A DNA stretch of 64,000 nt from Thermoplasmata archaeon (GTDB lineage: Archaea > Thermoplasmatota > Thermoplasmata > Lutacidiplasmatales > UBA184). Shown here piece by piece: positions 50,368 through 58,124 of this stretch. Numbering within the stretch: the first letter of the stretch is position 1; the number at the start of each line of letters is the position of its first letter. Under the pieces are notes generated by a model, which was given only the letters and a program-made list of their open reading frames with translations, was not told the DNA's origin and ran no database searches. Location: contig JAKAUN010000012.1 in NCBI GenBank assembly GCA_021817605.1, positions 71,507 to 135,506 on the forward strand, written 5' to 3'. Made by a program: the position numbers and the translations under genes.

Positions 50368-51138
50368 CTAGCCTAGGATGCCCAGCCTTGGCCGCTTGGT
50401 CAGTTGATGCTGAAACATCCTGTTACCCCAAACCCCGCGCTCCGAGGCGGATATTCGGAGCTGCTTTCCTCGGCCCTCGGAGGATATGAAGCCCCATGAG
50501 TCGAGGTGACCGAGGACGGTGTTCGCCTGGGCTTGAAGTGCCTGAGGGCTGGCGATCGTGCTTTGTCGAGGCCCGAGCAGACCCTGATCGCTGAGGTGCC
50601 GAATCAGGTCACGTTTGGAGACGGGCCCTCCTCGAGAGCAGAGGTACTGAAGAGCGGTCACGCTCGCCCGGTCGAGGAGTGGGATCTCGAAAGTGGGGAT
50701 AAACTGGGGCGGTCCGTGTACCGGGTAATCTTCCTCTCCGTGAACCGTCTTTCCGTCGTAGTCGACCGCGACATAGTAAGGCTTGACGTTCCAGAACATT
50801 CCGGCGATCGTTCCGGCGATGCATGCGGTCTTCGCCCCCGAGGAGACGTTGTAGAAGTACTCGTGTTGAGGGGCAGAAGTCACGATGGCACCCACCTCGT
50901 CGACTACCGCGCCGGCGTTCCAGATGTCGCAATTCACGACATGGGTCCGAATCTTGGGAGTCGACTCTTCGAGTAGCTGTTTGATCTTCCCCAATTCGTG
51001 ACGGAGTCGATCCGTGAGGCTGAAGGTGACGAGCAACACGACATCCGCCTGAAGGTCGCGGGCGGGCTCAACAACTCGCCGAATCTGCAAGCCTACTGCC
51101 GCAAAGTGAACCCTGAGCCGAACTGCGGGGTGGACCAT
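50368..51138 (-). CDS. CARF-winged-helix regulator, HFX_2341/DUF6293-like (256 aa)
   Basis: Residues 1-130 form a CARF-type Rossmann domain: VHFAAVGLQIRRVVEPARDL, a switch strand VVLLVTFS, and the ligand-binding loop YFYNVSSGAKTACIAGTIAG at residues 94-113. The C-terminal 110 residues are a winged helix (VSKRDLIRHLSDQGLL, then ANTVLGHLDSWGFISSEGRG). This is the layout of HFX_2341-family regulators, in which CARF domains bind cyclic or modified nucleotides. No CRISPR genes are in the window. The ATG at 51138 has a perfect GGAGGAGGT site; ATG 51171 is upstream. It is transcribed away from the Ubl operon. Confidence 0.85.
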   Translation of the reverse strand: MVHPAVRLRVHFAAVGLQIRRVVEPARDLQADVVLLVTFSLTDRLRHELGKIKQLLEESTPKIRTHVVNCDIWNAGAVVDEVGAIVTSAPQHEYFYNVSSGAKTACIAGTIAGMFWNVKPYYVAVDYDGKTVHGEEDYPVHGPPQFIPTFEIPLLDRASVTALQYLCSRGGPVSKRDLIRHLSDQGLLGPRQSTIASPQALQAQANTVLGHLDSWGFISSEGRGKQLRISASERGVWGNRMFQHQLTKRPRLGILG

Positions 51139-51178
51139 GTACCTCCTCCGATGTAGGACGTTGTACGGCATCCACCGT

Positions 51179-51222
51179 ACTTAAGCTTAGTAAGCTTGTT
51201 AAGTCACACATGCTTAATTAAT
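51179..51222. promoter_or_regulatory. AT-rich divergent promoter/operator with imperfect inverted repeat
   Basis: In a GC-rich genome this stretch is strikingly AT-rich. Positions 51179-51204 hold ACTTAAGCTTA and AAGCTTGTTAAGT, two half sites that are reverse complements apart from a two- to three-base shift. At 51214-51222, TTAATTAAT is a good TATA box for the rightward Ubl operon. The repeat lies between the CARF regulator gene and the operon, so it is a likely binding site of that regulator. Confidence 0.6.
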
Positions 51223-51276
51223 CTCGGGTCCGTACTCTGTTCGGGGGGATCGAGTACGGCGGAAGGCAACGAAATC

Positions 51277-51534
51277 GTGCGACCTGCGGAGCACCCGGGA
51301 CATCATGAGATTTTCGTGGGGGACATCCGCGAGGAGTGGAATCAGAACGAGGTCCTGGCATCGGACATCATGGGCAAGGCGGGGGTGGCCAACACGGCCG
51401 GGCTGGTCCTGGAGGCCCTGAACAAGAAAAACGGGAACGCGGTCGCGGAGTTCAAACCGACCGACAAGGTGAACCTCGACCTCCCAGAGCGCAAGTTCTT
51501 CAGAATCACCGCGGGCGGTGGGGGATTCAGCTGA
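51277..51534 (+). CDS. Ubiquitin-like protein (85 aa)
   Basis: The frame from GTG 51277 is a small beta-grasp-like protein: a first strand HEIFVGD, a helix-containing middle (SDIMGKAGVANTAGLVLEAL), and late strands VNLDLP and KFFRITA. It resembles single units of the prokaryotic multiubiquitin family. The C-terminus is A-GGGG-F-S: a Gly run followed by two extra residues, as in ubiquitin precursors that need trimming. The next genes encode E2-like and JAB-E1 proteins, which supports a modifier role. Assignment rests on context and tail as much as on sequence. Confidence 0.75.
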   Translation: MRPAEHPGHHEIFVGDIREEWNQNEVLASDIMGKAGVANTAGLVLEALNKKNGNAVAEFKPTDKVNLDLPERKFFRITAGGGGFS

Positions 51535-51535
51535 C

Positions 51536-51970
51536 GTGGCCGAGGATGGGCTTCCGGAACCCCTCCGCGCGGCACTCGCTCACCTTCGGGCCGACGGATT
51601 TCCCGAAGTCAAGGTCGACGCAGTCGCGGACAACTGGGCTTACGTTTGGCTTCCCCAGCTACATTTCGACCAGGCGAAGTACCCAGAGCCCGAGCGGCGC
51701 GGGGTTTGGATTCGCCTCCCAATCCAGTTTCCGTTCGCCAATCCTCACGGGATGGTCACCAAGGAACCGCTGAACCCGAAGGATGGTCACGCTGTGCCAG
51801 GCCACAACCCGAATCACGACATGTGCAGGCCAGTTGGATCTCTGGGGGGCGCCCATTACTACAGCTGGAGTTGGGGCGCCGGTCCACTCGGGGAAGCACC
51901 GTCCTTGTCAGCACCGACCGACATCACCAAGGTGGTCGCATGGTACGAACGTCGAATCCGGTTGGCGTAG
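51536..51970 (+). CDS. E2-like (UBC) conjugating protein (144 aa)
   Basis: The protein has an E2-like layout: hydrophobic strands WAYVWLPQLHF and GVWIRLPIQFPFANPHG, where the Pro-rich turn mirrors the E2 core, then NPNHDMCRPVG with the only cysteine of the protein (Cys97), placed where E2 enzymes carry the catalytic Cys. HYYSWSW and a C-terminal helix TKVVAWYERRIRL follow, as in prokaryotic E2 families that accompany multiubiquitin. It starts two bases after the Ubl stop (GTG 51536; GTG 51518 is possible) and overlaps the E1 gene by 31 bp. Confidence 0.75.
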   Translation: MAEDGLPEPLRAALAHLRADGFPEVKVDAVADNWAYVWLPQLHFDQAKYPEPERRGVWIRLPIQFPFANPHGMVTKEPLNPKDGHAVPGHNPNHDMCRPVGSLGGAHYYSWSWGAGPLGEAPSLSAPTDITKVVAWYERRIRLA

Positions 51971-53460
51971 AGGAGCTGGAATTCGCCCTCACCGGCGAGG
52001 CGCAGGCCCTCGCGATCCACACGCTCTTCTCGGAAGAGGGGCCCCGGACGCCCGAAAGGGGGTTTGTCGGGATTCTCGGTTCGGCCACAGGTCTCCGCCG
52101 GCGCCGTCTCTTTCTTCGACGGATTGTCCCGCAGGACCCCGGCTGGGTCTACTGGGATAGGAAAGGCCTCGGTTTCTCCCATCGCTACTTCAGCCGGGCA
52201 TTGGACCTGATTTCGACGGAACCCAGCGGGTCGGGGCTCCTAGTCGTCCACTCCCACCCAGGATCCCCTAGTGATGTCTGGACGTCGCCCCAGCCGAGTT
52301 CTCCAGATCTAGAGCATGAGCGGGAACTACTCTGGCACCAATCGAGGGCTCTGCCAGGGGCGGCTCCAGTCGCGGCGGGAATCGTCGGACCTTCTGGTGG
52401 CTGGCGGGTGCGCGAGTACTTTTGGAGACGGCCGAGGACTCCGGCGGAGGCCGCATCACGACGATTCGGGCCGAGAAGTGGGGTCCACCATGACGCGAGC
52501 GTCGTCAGCGTCGTCGGACCAGGTCACATCGATCTGCACTTCGCCGCCTCAGCAGGTCGATCCGCAAGCGCGGCGAAGGAGGTGGAAAGCAGTGTTCTAA
52601 TCTGGGGTCAGGAGGGACAAGAACGGCTCGGGCGACTTCGCGTCGGAATCGTTGGGCTTGGAGGCGTTGGGAGCATTCTTGCGGAGTTCGCACCCCGACT
52701 TGGCGTGGGAGAACTCGTCCTCGTGGACTACGACACAGTCAAACTCGAGAACCGGAATCGGGCAGTCGGCGCGTCGCGAAGAGACATGGGAAGGGCGAAA
52801 GTCCTGTACTGCGCACGCGTAGCGAAGTCCGCAGCGGTTGCCAGCCAGTTCAAGGTCCTGGCCGTCATCGGGAGCGTGCAGGAAGAGTCCGGCATCCGTC
52901 CGCTGCTGGACTGCGATGTAATTCTGAACGCTTGCGACGATCCTGCGGGAAGGCAGGTGCTCGATCATGTTGCATATGCCCACATGATTCCCGTCATTGA
53001 CGGAGGCACCACCCTCTTTGTCGACGACGGCAACGGTCGAGTCATCGGTAGGTCCCAGGTTTCCGGAGCGGCCCCCGGCGCCCCTTGCCTCGAATGCACA
53101 GGAGTCTACACCCGAGAGGAGGCCTCCATGGCGCGTGAACGGCCAGAGATGAGGGGGCCGAACGCGTATCTCCGACGCCTTGACAGAGGATTCGATTCCG
53201 ACCTCCCGCGCGCCCCGAGTGTAATTTCGAGTAACGGACTCGTAGCGTCCTTGATGCTAATGCGTCTCCAAAGAATTGTCCTCGGTTTCCCTCCCCGCGG
53301 GCGAGTCGCCCAACAGAGCTACTATGTCGAGCAGGGTGAACTCCTGTGGGGGCACGCGGCAGAGAGTTGCAAGCCCGATTGCTACAAACCCTCCTTGGTG
53401 GGACTTGGGGACGCGCATACGTTACCCACCGGTGTTGACTTGAACAGAAATCGGAGCTAG
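51940..53460 (+). CDS. JAB protease-E1 fusion (506 aa)
   Basis: Residues 1-170 are a JAB/MPN metalloprotease: a Glu in ERGFVGILGSA, then LLVVHSHPGSPSDVW with His104 and His106, and SSPD giving Ser120 and Asp123; the gap between the His pair and Ser-X-X-Asp is longer than in the classic JAMM motif. Residues 230-500 are a ThiF/MoeB-type E1: LRVGIVGLGGVGSILAEFA, LVDYDTVKLENRNRAVG with the Arg-rich adenylation loop, and two Cys pairs (C383/C386 and C477/C481) for zinc. One chain would thus both activate the Ubl and trim or remove it. Start ATG 51940 lies within the E2 gene. Confidence 0.88.
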   Translation: MVRTSNPVGVEELEFALTGEAQALAIHTLFSEEGPRTPERGFVGILGSATGLRRRRLFLRRIVPQDPGWVYWDRKGLGFSHRYFSRALDLISTEPSGSGLLVVHSHPGSPSDVWTSPQPSSPDLEHERELLWHQSRALPGAAPVAAGIVGPSGGWRVREYFWRRPRTPAEAASRRFGPRSGVHHDASVVSVVGPGHIDLHFAASAGRSASAAKEVESSVLIWGQEGQERLGRLRVGIVGLGGVGSILAEFAPRLGVGELVLVDYDTVKLENRNRAVGASRRDMGRAKVLYCARVAKSAAVASQFKVLAVIGSVQEESGIRPLLDCDVILNACDDPAGRQVLDHVAYAHMIPVIDGGTTLFVDDGNGRVIGRSQVSGAAPGAPCLECTGVYTREEASMARERPEMRGPNAYLRRLDRGFDSDLPRAPSVISSNGLVASLMLMRLQRIVLGFPPRGRVAQQSYYVEQGELLWGHAAESCKPDCYKPSLVGLGDAHTLPTGVDLNRNRS

Positions 53461-53531
53461 GGGCAAGGGCATGCAAGTGGGCGACGTCCGGTAGGGCACC
53501 GCAATCTAGGCAGGGAGCTCCGGCCGTGGGA

Positions 53532-53555
53532 TCGAAACGGCTCGAGCCGTTTCGA
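53532..53555. repeat. Perfect 24-bp palindrome
   Basis: The arm TCGAAACGGCTC is followed at once by its exact reverse complement, without a loop. It lies 72 bases after the E1 stop and 33 bases before the IS. It could be a dyad-symmetric protein-binding or recombination site, or a terminator hairpin, although a zero-base loop and the lack of a T-run speak against a simple terminator. Confidence 0.8.
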
Positions 53556-53588
53556 ACAGCGCTCCGTGTTCATTCGGGCCTTGCCTAG

Positions 53589-55327
53589 TTCTACTTTGAC
53601 AGTCGCTCCGGCCCCTCCGAGGTAGCCCGGCAGGGGGAGGGGGTTCTTCGGGTGGAACTCCCAGTTTCAAGATACCCTCCGAAGGCTTCCCGGGCATGGG
53701 AGCCGCACCCCTGCGCGCCAACGAGCCCCCCCGGACCATCGCCGACCTCAACCCCGAGACCCGGGAGCCGTGGTACCCGGCCTTCGACCGCTACTTCCGG
53801 ACCTACGCCCCCCTCTTCGACCTCGACGGGACCGGTCGCACGGCGGAGCAGGCCCGTCTCTACGCCTGGGGCCTCCTCGGCAACGAGGAGGTCAAGTCGA
53901 TGCAGCCCCTCGCCGAGCGCACCGCCACCCCCTACCACCGGACCCAGCACTTCATCACCGACTCCCCCTGGCCCCCCGAGCTCGTCCAGCTTGCCCACGC
54001 GAAGGAGATGGGGAGGCGTTTCGCCTCCCCGAACGGGGTCCTGGCCTTGGATGATGAGGGGGACCCGAAGAAGGGGAAGGACTCCGCGGGGGTGTACCGC
54101 CAGTACTGCGGGAACCGAGGGAAGGAGGAGAACTGCCAGGTGGGAGTCTGCCTCTCCTACGTCCGCCCCCACCCCGAGCGCTACGCCGACACGGAGAGCT
54201 TCGGGATGGGGATGCGGCTCTACCTCCCGAAGGAGAGGGCGGAGGATCTCGTCCATCGCCAGAAGACCCACGTCCCCGCGGAGATCGAGTACGAGCCGAA
54301 GTGGAAGATCGGCCTCGGCCTTATCGACCGGGTCCTCCCGTTGGGGATCCCGCACCGGGCGGTGGCGGCCGACGCGGACTACGGTCGGGCAGGGGACTTC
54401 CGTAAGGCCCTGCGGGACCGGAAGGAGGCGTATGTGCTGGGTGTGCCGCCGACCCGGACCCATGTGGCGGTGCTCGGGAAGGACGGACGTCCCGGGGAGT
54501 CGCGGAAGCTCTCGGAGGTGGCCAAGGGACTTCCCAAGAAGGCGTGGAAGAGGGTGACCTGGTCGCAGGGGACGAAGGGGAACCTGACGATGGAGGTGGC
54601 CCGGCTTCGGGCCAAGGTGTGCGCCGAGGGAGAGCCCATCGAGGAGGAGGAGGTCTGGGTCGTCTTCGAGCGGAGGACGAACGAGACGAAGGCCTACGTG
54701 ATCTGGGGTCTGGACGAGCTGGGGCTGCGGGCCCAGCTCCAGTTGATCCGGGCTCGTTGGGGGATCGAGCTATGGTTCGAACACGCGAAGAGCGAACTGG
54801 GGTTGGATCAATTCGAGGGACGCACGTGGCCGGGGTGGCACCACAACGTGACGATGGTGACGCTGGCCCACGGGTTCCTGATGGTGCAGAGGTCCCAAGG
54901 GAAGGGGAAGAAGGGGGAGCCGCTCCCGACGTTGCCGACGGTCAAGCTGGGGGTGCAGCACCGGGTGACGATCGAACTGGGTAAGCGGCTGATCGAGGAG
55001 GAGGACCGGGACCGGCGGGAGCGGTTGCTGATCACGATGTCGTATGCGATGGGAAGGCCCCCCAAGCTGACGGAGGACGGGCACATCTTCGTCTCGAGCG
55101 ACTGGCGGGACTACCTGGACGCACCGCGCTGGTGAGACGCGCTCCCGACGGGAGCGGCGGGCAATGATCTCGTCAGCGGGCCGCGAGGCCCGAGCCGCCG
55201 CAGCCGGAGAGAACGAACCGTTCCCCAGACGAGGGCTGCGAGGGAGATCCTCGCCTCCTCGGCCCTCGGAGGCGGTCCCCTTGTGAGGCTGCGCGATCGG
55301 GCACCCGCCGGGACTGTCAAAGTAGAA
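53589..55327 (+). mobile_element. IS701-family insertion sequence (1,739 bp)
   Basis: The ends carry perfect 16-bp inverted repeats TTCTACTTTGACAGTC, flanked by CTAG on both sides (53585-53588 and 55328-55331), a 4-bp target duplication of the YTAR type used by IS701 elements. The target was a near-palindrome: CCTTGC-CTAG-TCAAGG with the IS removed. One transposase gene fills the element. It sits between the convergent E1 and Rad50-like genes and breaks neither. Confidence 0.92.
53696..55135 (+). CDS. IS701-family DDE transposase (479 aa)
   Basis: The DDE triad is visible: first Asp in GVLALDDEGDPKKGKDSAGV, second Asp in HRAVAADADYGRAGDFRKAL, and Glu in GIELWFEHAKSELGLDQFEG. The linked text YRQYCGNRGKEENCQVGVCL is typical of IS701 transposases. 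The frame is full length and undamaged, so the element may still be active. ATG 53696 is the likely start. Confidence 0.93.
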   Translation: MGAAPLRANEPPRTIADLNPETREPWYPAFDRYFRTYAPLFDLDGTGRTAEQARLYAWGLLGNEEVKSMQPLAERTATPYHRTQHFITDSPWPPELVQLAHAKEMGRRFASPNGVLALDDEGDPKKGKDSAGVYRQYCGNRGKEENCQVGVCLSYVRPHPERYADTESFGMGMRLYLPKERAEDLVHRQKTHVPAEIEYEPKWKIGLGLIDRVLPLGIPHRAVAADADYGRAGDFRKALRDRKEAYVLGVPPTRTHVAVLGKDGRPGESRKLSEVAKGLPKKAWKRVTWSQGTKGNLTMEVARLRAKVCAEGEPIEEEEVWVVFERRTNETKAYVIWGLDELGLRAQLQLIRARWGIELWFEHAKSELGLDQFEGRTWPGWHHNVTMVTLAHGFLMVQRSQGKGKKGEPLPTLPTVKLGVQHRVTIELGKRLIEEEDRDRRERLLITMSYAMGRPPKLTEDGHIFVSSDWRDYLDAPRW

Positions 55328-55427
55328 CTAGTCAAGGCGGTCCCATCTCTGAGGGTGACGAACCGCAGAGGGAGACGCAGTCATCGCTCGCCTTCCAGTT
55401 CCATGAAGTCCGTGCCCAGATACATCC

Positions 55428-58124
55428 TCACTCGCTTCCGGTCTTTCCACCCTCCGGGACGCGTACGATCTCCGCGTTCAACCCCGCGTAGAGACCATCG
55501 TTGCAGGTCGTCATCAGGATCTGGCACTTCTCCCCCACGTCCTCCAGTATGCCTAGGAACCGGCCGGCTCTTACCGAGTCGGCGTTCACCAACCTGTCAT
55601 CCAGGACGACCACCTGCTTTTCGTCCCTGCTTGCGAGCACGCCCATGGCAAGCCGAACGAGGACGATGACCTGCTCATGAGTGCCGAAGCTGAGAAGGGA
55701 AAGCGGGATGGGGGTCCCATCGGTCATTCCAACCGAAGTCGGGAGTAGATCGCTATCGAGGTCGATGTTGTTGTACCTGCTGCTGGTTAGGCTCCGGAGC
55801 CAGGGTCCGACTAACTCTCGAACCGGTTGGGTGAGCGCCCTCGTCCGCGTCGCTTGGCAATCCAAGAGAACGGCGCGAAGGAGTTCGACAGCGGCGGCGC
55901 GCCGCTCGAGGATTGGGAGTCTACGCTGGAGGAACCCTAGCTCTCCCCCTGCGTCGCCCTCTGCGGAGTAAACACCCTGGCGAGTAATCTCTTCGACCCG
56001 GCTCTCGTGGCCGGCCAACTCGCGCCGGATCTCGGTGATGCGCGACTCGAGGGATTTGATCGCTCTTTCAGCCCGGGTGAGCCGCTCCTTCGGCTCGGTC
56101 ACCTTCTGGGCAATCTCCTCCTCAACTCCTTCGCGGGTCTTTCCGAGGCGGAGAACCTCGTCGACGGCGGCCGTCACCGCGCGGTCCAAAGCGGTGAGAG
56201 ATCCGTACTCCTGAACGACTTTCTCTAACTCCATCCGTTGCTGGTCCCTCTTGGCAAGCGCTTCCTTCAGCTGGATCTCGAGGTCTGCGGCCTCCCGCAG
56301 CAGTCCCTCCGCCCTCGTAGTCGAACCCCGTTCTTGCTTGTCGAGTTTGTCGATGGTCTGGATCATCTCCTTTTTGGTGCGCTTGAGTTCCCCGATGCGG
56401 GACCGGATTCGCTCACCACCCCAACTCTTGGCGTCGACCGGAATATTGCCGAGCTTGGCCGCTTCATCGTCGAGGCCCCGTCGAGAGTCCTTCAACTCCT
56501 TGGCCGCGGTAGGATTCTCGTTCTTGAGGTCCTTAACCTTCTTGCGAAGGGATTTCACGTCGCTTTCGAGCGCCTGCCGGGACGCGAACGCCTTGGCGAG
56601 AGCGTCCGCATCCATGACGCCAAAGTGACGAAGGGTTTCCGCGCTCTCCGCTCGCAGACGATCACACTCGGCGGATAGCTCTTCAAGTGAGGCGCCGACT
56701 CCGCGAACGTGAACACGGGCCACCCCATCGATATCGAACGTCGTGGGACGTGCGATTAGGTATTCCCCATTTTCGCGGTTCGGGACCGGATTCGCTGTGA
56801 CTCGCGATGTCTTCTTACGAAGTTCGATCCCCACTCGAATTGAACTGGCCTGCGCTTTCCCCTCGGCAACCTTGAGTTGCGTCGAGAGCTGCTGATACTC
56901 CCCCCACTCTGCGACGGTGGGGGAGTTCGATTGCTCGAGCTCTTTTTCCCTGCTCCCCAGCTCCTCCTCTGCCGCGTGCAGGCGACTGAGGTACTGCTCG
57001 AGACCCCGGATAGTCTTTTCCAAGGTATGGTGACGCTCGAGGCCGGTCAGGCTCTCCAGTTCTGCTTCGACGCGTTTCAGTTCGGGTTCCTTCTCCTCCT
57101 TACGTTGCCGGCGTAACCGCTCCACCACCTGCTGTTCGACCTTCGCTTCGGCCTCTCTGTCCCGCTGACTCCTTTCCTTCTCGGGCAAGCTCGCGGCGAG
57201 AGATTCTAATGCCTCCTTCCTGGCCGAAACGCCTGATCGTACTTTCTTCAAATTCTCCGATCGTTCTCTGGCCGACCGCAGCTCGGCCTCCATGCGGACC
57301 TTTTTCTCGAGGACCGCTCCCGAGGCTTCAACCGCCTCACTTGCCACACGGGCTTCGGTTTGCGCGCGAACGAGAAGGGTAGTCTTCTCCTCGACCTCTG
57401 TTTCGAGACGTTCCATTGCCTCTCTGGACTCGCGGATACGCTCCCGTGATTCTCGATGAGCCGTGACACGGGCCGCCAAGTGCTCGGTCTGTTCGCGCAC
57501 CAGCGTTAATTCGCTCCCGGCCTTGGTCCGCCCGGTGGGGGTAAAGACGTCGTTGTGCACTCGGGTGACACGGTCGATTACCTCCTCTTCGAGAGGTGTG
57601 CGGGCGGCAATCTGGACCACACCCCCCAGACCCCTTTGGACCCCTTCGTTCCAAGTCTTCTCCGGGACGGCGGCTTCCGTCTGCAAGTACCACAGCGCCT
57701 CCGCAAGACCCCGGTGTTTGGATTGGGTGAGTCCCTTCCCCGGGAAGGTTCCGCCGGCGATCTCCAGAACGTTCCTGTCCGCGTCGTCCCCGTCATCTCG
57801 GACTTGAAAAACCCCTCCCCGCTCCGTCGACAGTTCCGCACGGGGCTCCTTGAGGAATCTCTTCCAGATTCTGTAGCGTTGGCCGTTGACTCGGAAGATG
57901 ACTGTAATCTCAGGCGCAATCGTCGTCCCAAGAGGCTGAACGGCCTTGATTTCCTCCGAGGCTCCGCTGTGGCGGTCGAAGAGGGCCCGCTGCAGAGCCT
58001 CCAGGAGTACGCTCTTCCCGGCCTCGTTCGGCCCAACCAGGAGGTTGACCTTGTCGCCAAAGCGGAAGGTCCGTGGCTCGCGGTAACTCTTCCAGCCCTG
58101 AAGAGTGATCTCCTCGACGATCAT
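55428..58124 (-). CDS. Rad50/SbcC/YhaN-like SMC-type ATPase without zinc hook (898 aa)
   Basis: A split-head ATPase with long coiled coils. Walker A is LLVGPNEAGKSVLLEAL (residues 29-45); the C-terminal head has the signature LLSFGTHEQVIVLVRLA and Walker B VVVLDDRLVNAD. Coiled coils occupy about 200-420 and 500-720. At the apex, where Rad50 has a CXXC hook, there is a small domain (YLIARPTTFDIDGVARVHVRG) with no Cys pair, as in YhaN-type proteins. It overlaps the Mre11-like gene by ATGA, so both form one complex acting on DNA ends, in repair or defence. Confidence 0.88.
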   Translation of the reverse strand: MIVEEITLQGWKSYREPRTFRFGDKVNLLVGPNEAGKSVLLEALQRALFDRHSGASEEIKAVQPLGTTIAPEITVIFRVNGQRYRIWKRFLKEPRAELSTERGGVFQVRDDGDDADRNVLEIAGGTFPGKGLTQSKHRGLAEALWYLQTEAAVPEKTWNEGVQRGLGGVVQIAARTPLEEEVIDRVTRVHNDVFTPTGRTKAGSELTLVREQTEHLAARVTAHRESRERIRESREAMERLETEVEEKTTLLVRAQTEARVASEAVEASGAVLEKKVRMEAELRSARERSENLKKVRSGVSARKEALESLAASLPEKERSQRDREAEAKVEQQVVERLRRQRKEEKEPELKRVEAELESLTGLERHHTLEKTIRGLEQYLSRLHAAEEELGSREKELEQSNSPTVAEWGEYQQLSTQLKVAEGKAQASSIRVGIELRKKTSRVTANPVPNRENGEYLIARPTTFDIDGVARVHVRGVGASLEELSAECDRLRAESAETLRHFGVMDADALAKAFASRQALESDVKSLRKKVKDLKNENPTAAKELKDSRRGLDDEAAKLGNIPVDAKSWGGERIRSRIGELKRTKKEMIQTIDKLDKQERGSTTRAEGLLREAADLEIQLKEALAKRDQQRMELEKVVQEYGSLTALDRAVTAAVDEVLRLGKTREGVEEEIAQKVTEPKERLTRAERAIKSLESRITEIRRELAGHESRVEEITRQGVYSAEGDAGGELGFLQRRLPILERRAAAVELLRAVLLDCQATRTRALTQPVRELVGPWLRSLTSSRYNNIDLDSDLLPTSVGMTDGTPIPLSLLSFGTHEQVIVLVRLAMGVLASRDEKQVVVLDDRLVNADSVRAGRFLGILEDVGEKCQILMTTCNDGLYAGLNAEIVRVPEGGKTGSE

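Noticed and set aside
50368-51138. CARF gene as part of a CRISPR-Cas type III locus
   Set aside because: No cas genes and no regularly spaced repeats were seen anywhere in the window.
51277-53460. Type II CBASS system
   Set aside because: No cyclase (CD-NTase) gene or effector is next to the E1/E2 genes, and JAB is fused to E1 rather than E1 to E2. The Ubl gene fits the Bil or multiubiquitin-type operons better.
53532-53555. 24-bp palindrome as an IS end
   Set aside because: It lies outside the IS target duplication and has no counterpart at the other side of the element.
56700-56830. Zinc hook in the Rad50-like protein
   Set aside because: The apex region has no CXXC; the single Cys nearby (in AECDRL) has no partner.
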